Source of the DNA: Sporodiniella umbellata
Taxonomy: Eukaryota; Mucoromycota; Mucoromycetes; Mucorales; Rhizopodaceae
Length of the DNA stretch: 64,000 nucleotides
Assembly: GCA_025677835.1 (NCBI GenBank)
Contig: JAIXMR010000016.1
Location: forward strand, 62,001 to 126,000
Direction: 5' to 3'
Of this stretch, positions 1-15,326 are shown piece by piece. The position numbers and the translations under genes are program-made. The notes under the pieces are model-generated. The model saw only the letters and a list, made by a program, of their open reading frames with translations, was not told the origin of the DNA and made no database searches. Within the stretch, counting starts at the first letter, position 1; each line of letters starts with the position of its first letter.

Positions 1-1498
1 CCTACTGGCTTAAAGTGGAGTTTCATGAACAAGCCTTTGGATGGACGGTAAGAATACAGATTACCAACCAGCAAGAAAAATGAAAGATTTTTACTAATTT
101 TTTTTTTTTTTTCAGTCCTCGCTATCTTGTTATCAATGCTGATGAAGGTGAGCCCGGTACTTGTAAAGATCGTGAAATTCTTCGTGGCGATCCACATAAA
201 TTGATTGAAGGTTGTCTTCTTGCTGGTTCTGCCATGAAAGCCAATGCTGGTAATTGATTATTGAATTGAAGAGTTCGCAGTTGTTAATATTTTTTTTTTT
301 TTTTAAAAAAAAAGCCTACATTTATATCCGTGGTGAATTTTATCAAGAAGCTACCCACCTTCAAACTGCCATCAACGAAGCATATGAAGCTGGTTTGATT
401 GGTAAGAACGCTTGTGGATCAGGTTACGATTTTGATGTGTATATTCACCGTGGTGCTGGTGCTTATATCTGTGGTGAAGAAACCAGTTTGATTGAATCTA
501 TTGAAGGCAAGCAAGGAAAGCCTAGATTGAAGCCTCCTTTCCCTGCCGACATTGGTCTTTTCGGCTGTCCTACTACTGTTACCAACGTTGAGACTGTTGC
601 TGTTGCCCCTACTATTCTCCGTCGGTAAGACTAAAGCCAATGAGGGTTTTTGAAACAAAATCTCAATTGTTTATTTTTTTAGTGGTGGTTCTTGGTTTGC
701 CAGCTTCGGTCGTCCTCGTAACGCTGGTACTAAACTCTTCTGTATTTCTGGTCATGTTAACAACCCTGTTACCGTTGAAGAAGAGATGTCTATCCCTTTG
801 AGAGAATTGATTGAAAAGCACTGCGGTGGTGTTCGTGGTGGTTGGGACAACTTGCTTGGTATTATCCCTGGTGGCTGCTCCGTCCCCGTTCTCCCCAAAA
901 ACATTTGTGATGATGTCTTGTAAGTCTTTCTTGAGACGCTTTTCGTTTGCGCCTAAACTTTTCATACTAAAAACGATACAATAGGATGGATTTTGATGCG
1001 CTCCGTGATGTTACTTCTGGTCTTGGTACCGGTAAGTTTGGTTTATACCAAAATCTGATGGTATACTAACGTTTATTGATAAAATGCTTGTTTTGATTCT
1101 CATTTCTTGATAAACATAGCTGGTAAGTTTGTCCAACAGGCATTTCTGCTCTGTATGCTAACGCGTTACATTTAGCTGTTATTGTTATGGACAAGTCCAC
1201 AGACATTGTCAGAGCCATTTCTAGATTCGCCAAGTTCTATAGACACGAATCTTGCGGTCAATGTACACCCTGTCGTGAAGGTACCAAGTGGCTCGAAACC
1301 ATGATGGACCGTTTTGAAGATGGACGTGGTCATAAGGAAGAAATTGATCAAATCTGGGAATTGACTAAGCAGATCGAAGGACACACCATTTGTGCTCTTG
1401 GTGACGCTGCTGCATGGCCTGTACAAGGCTTGATCCGTCACTTCCGTCCTGAACTTGAGGAACGCATGGCTAAATTCGATTTAGCAAATAGATCATAA
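1..1498 (+). CDS. NDUFV1: NADH dehydrogenase (complex I) 51 kDa flavoprotein subunit, 5' end cut by window
   Basis: This is the nuclear gene for the matrix-arm subunit of mitochondrial complex I that oxidises NADH and carries FMN and an iron-sulfur cluster. Seven exons are proposed: 1-47, 116-249, 315-624, 683-919, 985-1031, 1120-1122 and 1176-1498. They join in one phase to about 366 residues. The joined protein shows [12 protein letters not shown], the flavin-site motif [14 protein letters not shown], the 4Fe-4S ligand motif [12 protein letters not shown] and the C-terminal [13 protein letters not shown], all diagnostic of this subunit. The start and roughly the first 90 residues lie outside the window. 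The oddest point is the proposed 3-nt exon at 1120-1122, which restores the double Ala of the conserved GLGTAAVIVMD segment; skipping it also keeps frame. Identity is certain; the microexon is an inference. Confidence 0.96.
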
Positions 1499-2174
1499 TT
1501 ATCACGCAAACCTTTCTTTCTCTTTCACCTCTTTCTTTCCCTTTTTTTTTCACAGTTCTCAATTAAAAATACAAAGTTATTTATAAAAAGAGTGCCTTTG
1601 TAAAGAAAAATATAACTTATTTAGAAAGTGTCATAAATGCCCATCATACGCGCATGATCTCTCTCCCTTTGGACGGGTAAAGAGTGTACAAGTGTGTGTA
1701 CCAACAGTTTATTGTTATATAAATATTTCTTCTCAAATGACTCAACAAAAAAAAACGAAGAAAATATATTAAATGATGAAATTGGATTTGAAAAAGCACT
1801 TATTTTATAAACAGAGCAGGTCCGTGATGGGTGAAAGTATACAAATTTGGAAGAAACTGACGAAAGTGGTGTAGAAATCAGAGGCCGAATCTTCGGGAGA
1901 GAGAGAGAGCGATGCGCCCAAACTGTAAAGACAAAAGGAGGGGAGGGGGAAGGCCTTTCTCTAGAGCGAGCACCCTTCATTTTATATAGTCCTTAGGTAC
2001 ATTCCAAAGGCTTTCAAGTATTTTGTTTTTATATTTCGTATTTCTTTTCTTTTCCTTTCTCTTTCTTTTTTATTTGTTCAGACTTTTTTAAACTTCAAAC
2101 ATTTCCATTTTTGGCTCATATTCCTCATTTGGGACTTTCGCTCTTTGAAAGTTTTTATTTGACTTTATTTAAAG
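1499..2174. other. Intergenic, NDUFV1 3' flank and aminopeptidase promoter
   Basis: No convincing gene is seen. The stretch is AT-rich with a short GA run near 1900-1912 and pyrimidine-rich DNA from 2035 to 2130 just ahead of the next start codon. A 119-codon reading frame on the minus strand (1621-1980) has low-complexity Ser/Pro composition and no family features, so it is treated as chance. Confidence 0.6.
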
Positions 2175-5100
2175 ATGGTCTCTGTTCAAGCAGTGGTTTT
2201 TTTACCACGCTTTTTACTATTACTTTTTATTCTTGTGATGTGTAGTTCAGCTGTTGAGAACCCTGATAGACAAGTTTTGCCTACAAATGTCAAGCCTACT
2301 CATTACGATTTGACTCTTCAACCCAACCTGGAAAACTTTGATTTCCATGGCCAAGTCAAAGTCAAGTAAGTATCTCTTCTTGGGATATCAAAGTTACTAA
2401 TATCAACCTAGTTTGAATATCGTACAAGATACCCAAGTCATTACTCTTAACACAAGAGAAATCAAGATAAAGTCTGCATCTTTGTTTTCTAAGAAAGATA
2501 TCAGCACAAAGTAAGTGTACCTTTTTTTAAAAAAAAAAAAAAGTAAAAGAGGATATCCATTTAACATATATAAAAAAAAAATAGGCAAGAAGCCATCGAT
2601 ATTGTCTATGATGAAAAGAAGGATTTGGCTACTCTTACCTTCAAGAACTCAGTCGCTGCCAATACTGAAGCTATTCTAGACATCCTTTTTGAAGGAGAAC
2701 TAAATGATCAGATGGCCGGATTCTATCGATCCTCTTATAAGGACGCGAATGGAGATACCCAATACTTGGCTACAACTCAATTTGAATCTACCGATGCTCG
2801 TCGCGCTTTCCCTTGTTGGGATGAACCTAGTTTGAAAGCGACATTTGATGTGAGCCTGATTGTTCCTTCTGAATTAGTAGCCCTATCCAATATGGACGTG
2901 ATTGCTGAAGGTGCTTTGGATGAAAAGAACCGTCTTAACCAAGACACCAAATCCCTAAAGCAAGTCAAGTATGCTACCACCCCTTTGATGAGTACCTATC
3001 TGGTAGCCTTCTGTGTTGGTCCTTTTGAATACATCGAAGATTTTACAAGTGGTGAATACAACGGTAAACCTATCCGTTCCCGTGTCTACACTTTACCTGG
3101 AGCAGTTGAACAGGGAAGACACGCTTTAAATGTCTGTGTCAAAGCACTCGAGTACTTTGCTAAAGTTTTTGGTGAACCCTATCCCTTACCCAAGGTAGAT
3201 ATGGTAGCTATTCCTGATTTTGAAGCAGGTAAAGAAAAAAAGAAAAAGAAAATTGTTATCGTTGTATTTATGGTATTATTAGGTGCTATGGAAAACTGGG
3301 GTTTGATTACCTATCGAACTGTTGCTTTGTTGTACGATGAAAAATCCTCATCGATCGTGTACAAAAAGAGCACAGCCTACACTGTTTGTCACGAACTTGC
3401 CCATCAATGGTTTGGTAATTTGGTAACGATGGAATGGTGGGATCATTTATGGTTAAACGAAGGATTTGCTACCTGGGTGGGATGGTTAGCTGTTGACGAA
3501 ATCTTCCCTGATTGGGAAGTATGGACCTCCTTTGTGAATGAAGATATGCCCCGTGCTCTTTCTTTGGACGCTCTTCGATCTTCCCACCCAATTGAAGTTG
3601 TTGTGAACGATCCTGCTGAGATCCATCAGATTTTTGACGCTATTTCCTACTACAAAGGAGCCAGTGTGATTCGTATGTTGAGCTCTTGGTTGGGTGTAGA
3701 TACTTTCCTTGCAGGCGTAAGACGTTACGTTCACCGTCACAAGTGGGGCAACGCTTCCACAAACGATCTTTGGGTAGCATTGAGTGAAGAAGCTAATGTG
3801 GATGTCTCTCAATTCATGACCTTGTGGACCAAGCGTGTAGGCTATCCTGTTCTGACTGTAGAAAAGAACGAAAAGAGCGATTCGATCAATGTTACCCAGT
3901 CCCGATATCTCTCTACAGGTGATTTAAGTGAATCAGAAGATTCGACCGTTTGGTGGGTTCCTTTGGGTGTCTTGGTCCCAGGCAAGACTGAGTCTTACAC
4001 TTTGACCAAAAAGAGCCAAGACTTTCCTATCCCTTCTGATGGTCTTTACAAGATCAATGCAGGTCAAACATCTGTTTACCGTGTCAATTACCCTATTGAA
4101 ACCATTCGTGTCTTGAGCGAAGAGATCAAGAAAGGAAAAGATGGTTTATTGGCTAACACTTCAGACCGTGTTGGTTTGCTTGCCGATGCCGGTAACTTGT
4201 GTGTCAGTGGTCAACAAGACACAGCTGCATTTTTGGAACTTGCACAAGCCTTTGTCAATGAAGAAAACTACTTGTAAGCTACATTTTCGTATACATATTC
4301 GCTTGAAAAAAAAAAAAAAAAAAAAAACAAAGCTAACATTGTTCTAGCGTTTGGTCACAATTGAGTACTCATTTAGGTAAAATCCTTACCGTTTGGAACA
4401 GCCAGCCTGAAGAGATCAAGGAAGGCCTAAACGCATTGCGTCGTAGTCTCTTTTCCCCTGTAGCCCATAAGCTTGGCTGGGAAACTAGCGAAGGGGACGA
4501 TTACTTGACCAGCATTCTCCGTGTGCTTGCTATCAGTAACGCAGGTCGTTCCAAAGATGTTGAGACAGTACAAGAGGCCAAAAAGAGGTTCTGGCAATTG
4601 GTTGAAGGTAACACTGAAGTGGTTCACCCCAATCTTCGTGGCCCTGTGTACAATATTGTGTTGGGTGCTGCCGAGGATGAACAAGAAGAAGAAAAGATAT
4701 GGGAAGAGATACTCAAGATCTATCATGACGAAAGCCTACCCGACGACCAACGTTTGATTGCCCTTAGCTCTTTGGGCAGCGTGAGCCATAAGGGACTGAT
4801 TGAGAAATATCTTGAAATGTGCTTGGATGATAAACAAGTCAGAGGTCAAGACTCATTCTATGTCTTTGGTGCACTTTCTGCTAATCCTGATGCGCGTGAC
4901 ATTCTCTGGAAATTCTTCAAGGAAAACTATGAAGTTCTCTTTACAAAGTTCTCCAAGTCACTGAGCTTGTTTGGTTCTGCTGTTCGTTCTACCGTCAGTG
5001 GCTTCATTTCCTTTGACCACATTGATGAGGCCGAGCTTTTCTTTAATGATAAAGATACCAAGGAATACGCTCGTTCATTAGAACAAGCTTTAGAGGGTGC

Positions 5101-5182
5101 TCGTGTTAACGCCAAATGGATAGAAAGAGATCAACACATTGTTTCCAAATGGGTTCTTGAAAATGTCAATAACTTTGCTTAG
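2175..5182 (+). CDS. APE2: M1-family zinc aminopeptidase (Ape2/Aap1-like) with N-terminal signal-like segment
   Basis: Zinc metallopeptidase that removes N-terminal residues from peptides, of the puromycin-sensitive/Ape2 class. Exons 2175-2365, 2412-2510, 2585-3228, 3283-4273 and 4348-5182 join in phase to about 919 residues. The exopeptidase motif GAMENWG starts exon 4, and the zinc site HELAHQWFGNLVT with the distal NEGF glutamate follows at the usual spacing. The C-terminal half is the helical ERAP1_C-like domain. The first 25 residues are strongly hydrophobic (RFLLLLFILVM then CSSA), so the protein may enter the ER or be targeted elsewhere; many cytosolic homologues lack this. The third intron (3229-3282) is 54 nt and stop-free, so retention would insert 18 residues just before GAMEN. 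The gene ends tail-to-tail with the TMEM33-like gene, 188 bp away. Confidence 0.94.
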
Positions 5183-5370
5183 ATAACTCTCTTTATATTA
5201 GCTTTTTTGTATATAACTTTTAATCATATACATATTTATCCATATATCTATATGTTGTCTCTATCAATAAACATAAACTGACCATATATGTATATATACA
5301 TGTGTGTACACGAAAAAAAAAAAAAAAGAAATGTTTTGTTGTGTTTTTTATTATACAATATAATTTCAAT

Positions 5371-6549
5371 TTATCGAGCAGGGGCAGGTTGACGCTGTAC
5401 GCCAGCCTCTCCAAACTTTGAAATCCAAGCTTTGATGGTGTTATACACGTTACCAACAGCAGGAGGAATACGAGGATCTGCTGTGGGAGGAAGAAGGAAA
5501 GTGTCCAAACGAGTGCGAAGCTCAGTGAAGGTTTGACGAGTATAGGATGAAAGATGATAACGGAAACGAAGGAATTGAGCAAACAAAAAGATGGGAACAA
5601 GTTTCAATCTAATAAGGATCAGTAACTACATTTCCCTATCTCTCTCTTTTTTTTTTACCTGAATATGCCTAAAAATAACCGAAGAGCAATGATAGTGACT
5701 TCAGAATGAGCTACAAAACGCATAGCTGCACTGTAATATTTATCCGTCCATGACTTGATACGCTGTTGAGATTTAGCTTGCCATGTGTTAACTGTATCCT
5801 CTCTTGAAGCATTGGAAGGAAACACGTTAGGAATGATGTTGGTACGAACATAGCCCAAAGCATGGAATGCAGAAAAGGTGACAAAAGGAATCAAGGTTAC
5901 TTTTTTTTAAAAAAAAAAAAAAAAGCAGGAATATGTTAGTTTATAGAACTTTGCCGTACTCTTTCCCATTCTCCCCATGTCTCCCTATGCTTATTACCGG
6001 TGATAGGTTGAGTAACAAACCAATAGACAGCAAGAAGAAAGTATTGTGCATTCTCATCCATGACAAGCTTTCGCATGTATTCTCCATTGATTTGAGGTGT
6101 CTATAAATTTCAGTAAAAAAAAAGCAATTCATTAGATTCTGTCATCCTGTTTTCTTTCACTCTCTCGCTCTTTTTTTTTTTTTGTTTTTTTTTTAGGTCA
6201 TGAATGTACTATGACCTCATCTTTACACGTATACGCATCCTAATTTCCCTTTTGATGACTCGATACTTACACCATGAGATTTGTAAAGAACAACACCATA
6301 AGATAAGGCAGCTCCAAAATAGGCGTACTTGTATAAATAAGTCTTGGAATTGAAGGTAAGAAGTGACAGGATGTAAAGCAAAGTACCCGTAATAGTTGAC
6401 ACATGGCCAAAGAACCAAGCAAATTGAAGTGTCTAGTGTAATGTTTATTTTAACAAACCGTAACTGTTATTTTTGGATTTCTTTATCCTATTTACTTTAA
6501 CAAGTGCTAAAACACGCACTTGTAATGGAGCTGATGGAGGTGGAGCCAT
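5371..6549 (-). CDS. TMEM33/Pom33 (Tts1) family ER and nuclear-envelope membrane protein
   Basis: Multi-pass membrane protein of the TMEM33 family; fungal members (Pom33, Tts1) shape tubular ER and help distribute nuclear pores. Reading from the start at 6549, exons are 6549-6496, 6432-6271, 6100-5998, 5899-5659 and 5608-5371, joining in phase to 265 residues. Visible features are hydrophobic segments around WFFGHVSTITGTLLYILSLL and YFLLAVYWFVTQPIT, and near the C-terminus the family block LRFRYHLSSYTRQTFTELR, which closely resembles the RFLTLRYSSRRN..FNELR block of animal TMEM33. Length matches the family (about 250-280). Expression signals are not obvious. Function is transferred from the family; localisation is inferred. 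Confidence 0.88.
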
Positions 6550-7250
6550 TATATAAAAAAAGAAAACAAAGTAAAAAAGAAAAAAAAAAAATCCACGTAA
6601 ATAAAAAAGGTTACACGCCGGACTGAGTTTATGTCATAGAATAGGCGGGAAACCTTGTCTATCTCACTTTTTATACATTCTCTCTCTTAAACTTTGTTCC
6701 CACGTTTTCATTTTAAAGTTGCAAACAATAGTGACAGTAAGAATAACTTTAAAAAAAAAAAGCTCTCTGGAAACAAATTTGACAAGCGCGCTTATTGAAC
6801 TTGCCTTTCCTTTTTCTAAAAAGATTTTAATGAATACATTTTACAATTTATTGTATTAAAAAAAACATAAAGCATCGCGTGTACATATAGAAAAATGGTT
6901 GGCATATATAAAAGGGTAGGAAGAGGGGGGGGGAGGGATTTTTCTCTTTAAAACCGTATAACAATTTAAGGGCATGTATAAAAAGAAAGGCATAAACAAA
7001 CAATAGTGGAAAAGGTCCAAGTCTTCTTCAAAATATAAAAGCTAATTTTTTTTGTTTTTGTTTTGCTGTTTTTCTGTTTTTTTTTTTTTTTTTTTTTTCT
7101 AATTTTTTTTTTTTTTTTTTTTTTTTTTTGATATTTTAAGTGATGGTTTGAGATATTTTTTGATATATTTTTTTTTTGGCTCTTTTTTGGTATTTTTGGT
7201 GTTTTTTTGGTCTTTTTAAACTTGTAAATTGGTTGAAGTGTTTGGAATTG
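6550..7250. other. Intergenic with G-tract and T-tracts
   Basis: No gene is seen. The stretch is the promoter side of the TMEM33-like gene and the 3' side of the zinc-finger gene, both on the minus strand. It contains a G-rich run at 6914-6937 (separate GGG, G9 and GGG blocks) able to form a G-quadruplex on the plus strand. Two T-runs of about 20 lie near 7079-7129. Confidence 0.6.
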
Positions 7251-12028
<4,778 letters not shown>

Positions 12029-12561
12029 ATGTCGTTTTTTACAAAGATTGGAATTTTAATGAAATGGCCACCTACTTTTCAAAACACTCGACTTTTCACA
12101 CAACTTCCTAAGCCAGAACGAAAAAAGATTGTTTTAAGAGATGAGGATTTGATCGAGACATTTGTCAAAGGTTCTGGCCCCGGTGGCCAATGTATAAATA
12201 AACGATCAAGCTGCGTCGATTTACGTCATATACCCACCGGTCTTCGAGTTCAAGTAAGGAGACACTGGGCTGCATGATATATATAGGGTAGACTTATACA
12301 ACAGATTTTTAGTGTCAACAGTCAAGATCTTTAGCGGATAATAGAGGTATAGCTAGAAAGCTATTACGAGAAAAATTGGATGAACTTGAGAATGGATCGC
12401 TAAGCAAAGTAGCCAAAAAAGCAGCAAAAATAATGAAACAAAAAGCGCGAAGAGCAAAACGCGCCAAAGCAAAATATGGAGCAAAGCCTGATGAAAACAA
12501 TGCAGTTGATCACTCCGTTCTTTCATCGGAGACACCTGCAAAACCGCCCACTACTACATAG
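12029..12561 (+). CDS. MTRFR: Mitochondrial translation release factor in rescue (C12orf65/MTRFR-like, GGQ protein)
   Basis: Small class I release-factor-like protein, predicted to free peptides from stalled mitochondrial ribosomes. Exons 12029-12253 and 12313-12561 join in phase to 157 residues. The catalytic motif GSGPGGQCINK sits at about residues 48-58, followed by SCVDLRHIPTGLRVQ and, across the splice, CQQSRSLADNRG, which parallels the family's CHQTRSVDQNRK segment. The C-terminus is the expected long Lys/Arg-rich helix used for ribosome binding. The N-terminus (MSFFTKIGILMKW, with basic and hydrophobic residues) could be a mitochondrial presequence. There is no codon-recognition domain, which separates it from true RF1-type factors. 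The start at the first ATG was chosen because upstream in-frame codons lack ATG. A yeast counterpart may be Rso55. Confidence 0.88.
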
Positions 12562-13688
12562 GGGAGTGCACACACCCCTCTCTCTTTTGTTTTGCCCAAA
12601 AACAAACAAACAAAACAGGAAATTTTTAAATGAAAAGCCTAAGGGGAATATAGTACTCCTCTTTTTCATATAAATTGATTCTACAACATTAGTTTATTCT
12701 ATAACTATAAATGTATTTTCTTGCAACCCAAGGTCTACGTACTATGTTATACCAGGTGGCCAATCCCTATTTAACTTTAATGTGTGCATGCTTTTTTTTT
12801 TTTTTTGAAAAAAAAAACGATTGACTTTTTCACCATCGATTTACAAGTTAGCTATCTCAATCAAAACGCTATTTGCACATCTTTAATGGTTTCAAACTTT
12901 TTTTTTTAATAAGAAAAAGCAATAAAATACAATGTGACTAAAGATTAATATAAAAAGCAATCGATGTGCTAGAGCTAACTTAGTTCAGGGTTTCTCTTTT
13001 TTTTCTGCCTTATTTTGCCTCTTTACACTTTTTTTCTCGACATTCTCCTTTTTCTCTCTCTCTTATGGTTGCATTTTATGAGAGCTACTTTCTTTTTTAT
13101 CAAACTAAGCTCGTTTTTGTGTGGTTTTTTGGATTGCTCTTGTCCAACAAAAAAAAAGAAGGAGATTCATTGGTAGTTTTTCTTTTTCCAATCCTTTTGA
13201 AAACAAATCATTTTCATTCGATTAGTATCTAATAGTTCTTACTTCATAAATGGCGTTTATGCCGCCACTTGAATTACAAACCGAGAAGAATAAAAATGCA
13301 GGTACTTGTGCCCCAAAAAGAATTTTCTAAAGGCTTAACTATCGTGTTAAGAAAAAGAAACAGTATTGATTTTACTCTGCTTTCAAAATATTTGTTCACG
13401 ATCTGTATTTATCTCAGGAGATGTTTGGGCTTGCCAAGTCCGATTGGTTCACGGTTGAAAGAATCATCAATATTCAAAAGAGGGGGCGGAAAGTGATTCT
13501 TACCGAATAAACTTTACTCATAAAAATGAAGTAAATTAGAAACAAAACGAAAATTGATGAAATAAAAAGTATCAGCTTTTTTTAAGAGAGTCTTGATTCC
13601 AGCAGCTGAAAGCTCCCCAAAAAAAGAGGCAAGGCAGTAATGATGCTAAGACTAGGTGTTAGCACAATAATTAAGGAGCATGCAGATG

Positions 13689-13732
<44 letters not shown>

Positions 13733-13903
13733 GATAGATAGATATATTATAAAAGTATGTATGCCAGTACGAGCAAATTCTTCATCCCGTTTATCTTTTT
13801 CTCTTTTTTTTTTTACACCTTTATATTTTTATTTTTGTATACTTCTTTTACACGTTTCTTTCTGTTGGCAAAATTAAACCAACGATATAAATACACTATA
13901 ATC
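12562..13903. other. Intergenic with T15-G-A10 junction and AT/GATA microsatellite
   Basis: No supported gene. A T15-G-A10 inverted run lies at 12792-12817. An AT microsatellite with interspersed ACAT/GATA units spans about 13688-13745 in the probable promoter of the next gene. A reading frame at 13269-13496 has no recognisable features. Confidence 0.5.
13688..13745. repeat. AT-dinucleotide / GATA microsatellite
   Basis: Alternating TA units with CAT and TGT interruptions run from about 13688 and end in a short run of TAGA/GATA tetranucleotides at 13731-13745. It lies 160-215 bp upstream of the start of the unrecognised basic protein gene. Confidence 0.8.
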
Positions 13904-14967
13904 ATGATTTACGCAAGCAACATTACAAGCACCTCTCTGCCGTTACCCTCAACTGTAAAGGACAAGAGGTCTTCTTTCATGACATATACGCAGAGAAAAG
14001 CACGCGAAGACCGAATTTTGCTTGATAGTTATATATATTATAGACAACGCAAACATAAAAACTATGCCTACATCAAGTCATCCTTAGCAAGGGAAGAAAG
14101 AATACGTCTTTATCAATACAGATTTACACAGACAATTGAAACAAGTTCAGGACTCAAAGCTTGGATTCAATCAAATAAAGACAAGGGGCCGATCTTGCCA
14201 CCTCCAAAAGGTAATCCTTTTCTCCTCCTCCTTCTCCTCGCCCTTCTCCCCCTTTTATAATACCACAATGTTAATCGCCTGTTTTAGTTCAATACCCATA
14301 CATTCAAAAACGAGAAACCGGATTCACTTCACCTAAAATTTCAATTAGTACCTTTCTAAAGAAAGCCATCAGAACTTCCGAAAGTGCCCATAAACAATCG
14401 AAAAAAGCACAAAAAAAAAACAGGTTTTCTTTGACTGGTTCGCTCCATCGTTTCACTAAAAACACTGGATCTCATCTCGAAGTACAACCTGATGTGGACA
14501 TTAAAAGAAAAGAGGTGCATAATGTCCCAGTGGCAGCCCAAGCGCCGCATATGGTTGTAGTAGACCGCCCTAAAAAAAGACATCCATCCATCTTTTTAGA
14601 AAAACTTGAAAAAAATCCCAAAAACAGCCAGATCATCACGTTTGATAGTAAAGACACTTTGTACGATTCATGTAGATTAAAACAACCAAGTAAAAGTATG
14701 ACTTCTTCCTTTCGACAGTCGTTTCAAGGATTTGTCAAGGATACAGACAGACTTTGTAATAAAAGCTCAACAGTAGGAAGAAAAGGCGTGTGTAAAGAAA
14801 ATAGATATAGTTTGACAGATAAATGTAAACCAACTTGGAATAGCAGTGACACTTTAGAACGAAAAAACAAAATGTCCTTTTCGTTTGCAACTTCTTTATC
14901 AGCTATTCGATTCATGCCACAAAAGCCCAATTTTCATAAAAGACAGGAATTAAAAACTCCTGTTTAG
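13904..14967 (+). CDS. Unrecognised basic Lys/Ser-rich protein
   Basis: I do not recognise this protein. Exons 13904-14210 and 14288-14967 join in phase to 328 residues. The ATG at 13904 was preferred over the open frame extending back to 13757 because the earlier codons encode a Phe-rich string that is simply translated T-rich promoter DNA. The N-terminal third contains a charged, Tyr-rich, probably helical segment (TQRKAREDRILLDSYIYYRQRK, then LAREERIRLYQYRF). The rest is Lys/Ser/Thr-rich and probably disordered, with many basic pairs (RPKKRHPS, KKAQKKNR) that could act as nuclear localisation signals. No transmembrane segment or catalytic motif is visible. Codon usage resembles neighbouring weakly expressed genes. 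It may be lineage-specific. Confidence 0.7.
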
Positions 14968-15326
14968 TTTCTTTTCTTTCTTTTTTTTTCAATATTTCTT
15001 TGTATATCTGTACAGGACCTAGTATGCTATTTGTGTGCACACATTGTAAATATCACTAATAAACGATCCTTACTCCCGGAGTAATCAACGTTATTTGTCT
15101 CTCTTTGGTTTTTTTTTTTGAGGAAATTTGCGTTTATGAAATAGTAAAACAATGCTATTGAATAGCATGTTTTAATTTTAATGTATATATTTGTGCGTCT
15201 TTTCCTGGAAATACGCTGTTACTATAAAAGTAAATCTACAGGTGAGGTCGGAGTTACATACGCATATGAGTTTCATGTAATAAGGGCTTCCAATCATTCT
15301 TTTTCTTTTTTTTTTTTGTTAACATA
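14968..15326. other. Intergenic spacer before SEC18
   Basis: Short AT-rich spacer between two plus-strand genes. It should hold the polyadenylation region of the upstream gene and the SEC18 promoter; a T-run ends a few bases before the SEC18 start. Nothing else was seen. Confidence 0.5.

Noticed and set aside
1621..1980. 119-codon minus-strand frame
   Set aside because: Ser/Pro low complexity, no family motif, sits in the intergenic spacer between two same-strand genes.
13757..13903. In-frame N-terminal extension of the basic protein (Phe-rich)
   Set aside because: The codons are translated T-rich promoter sequence; the ATG at 13904 is a better start.
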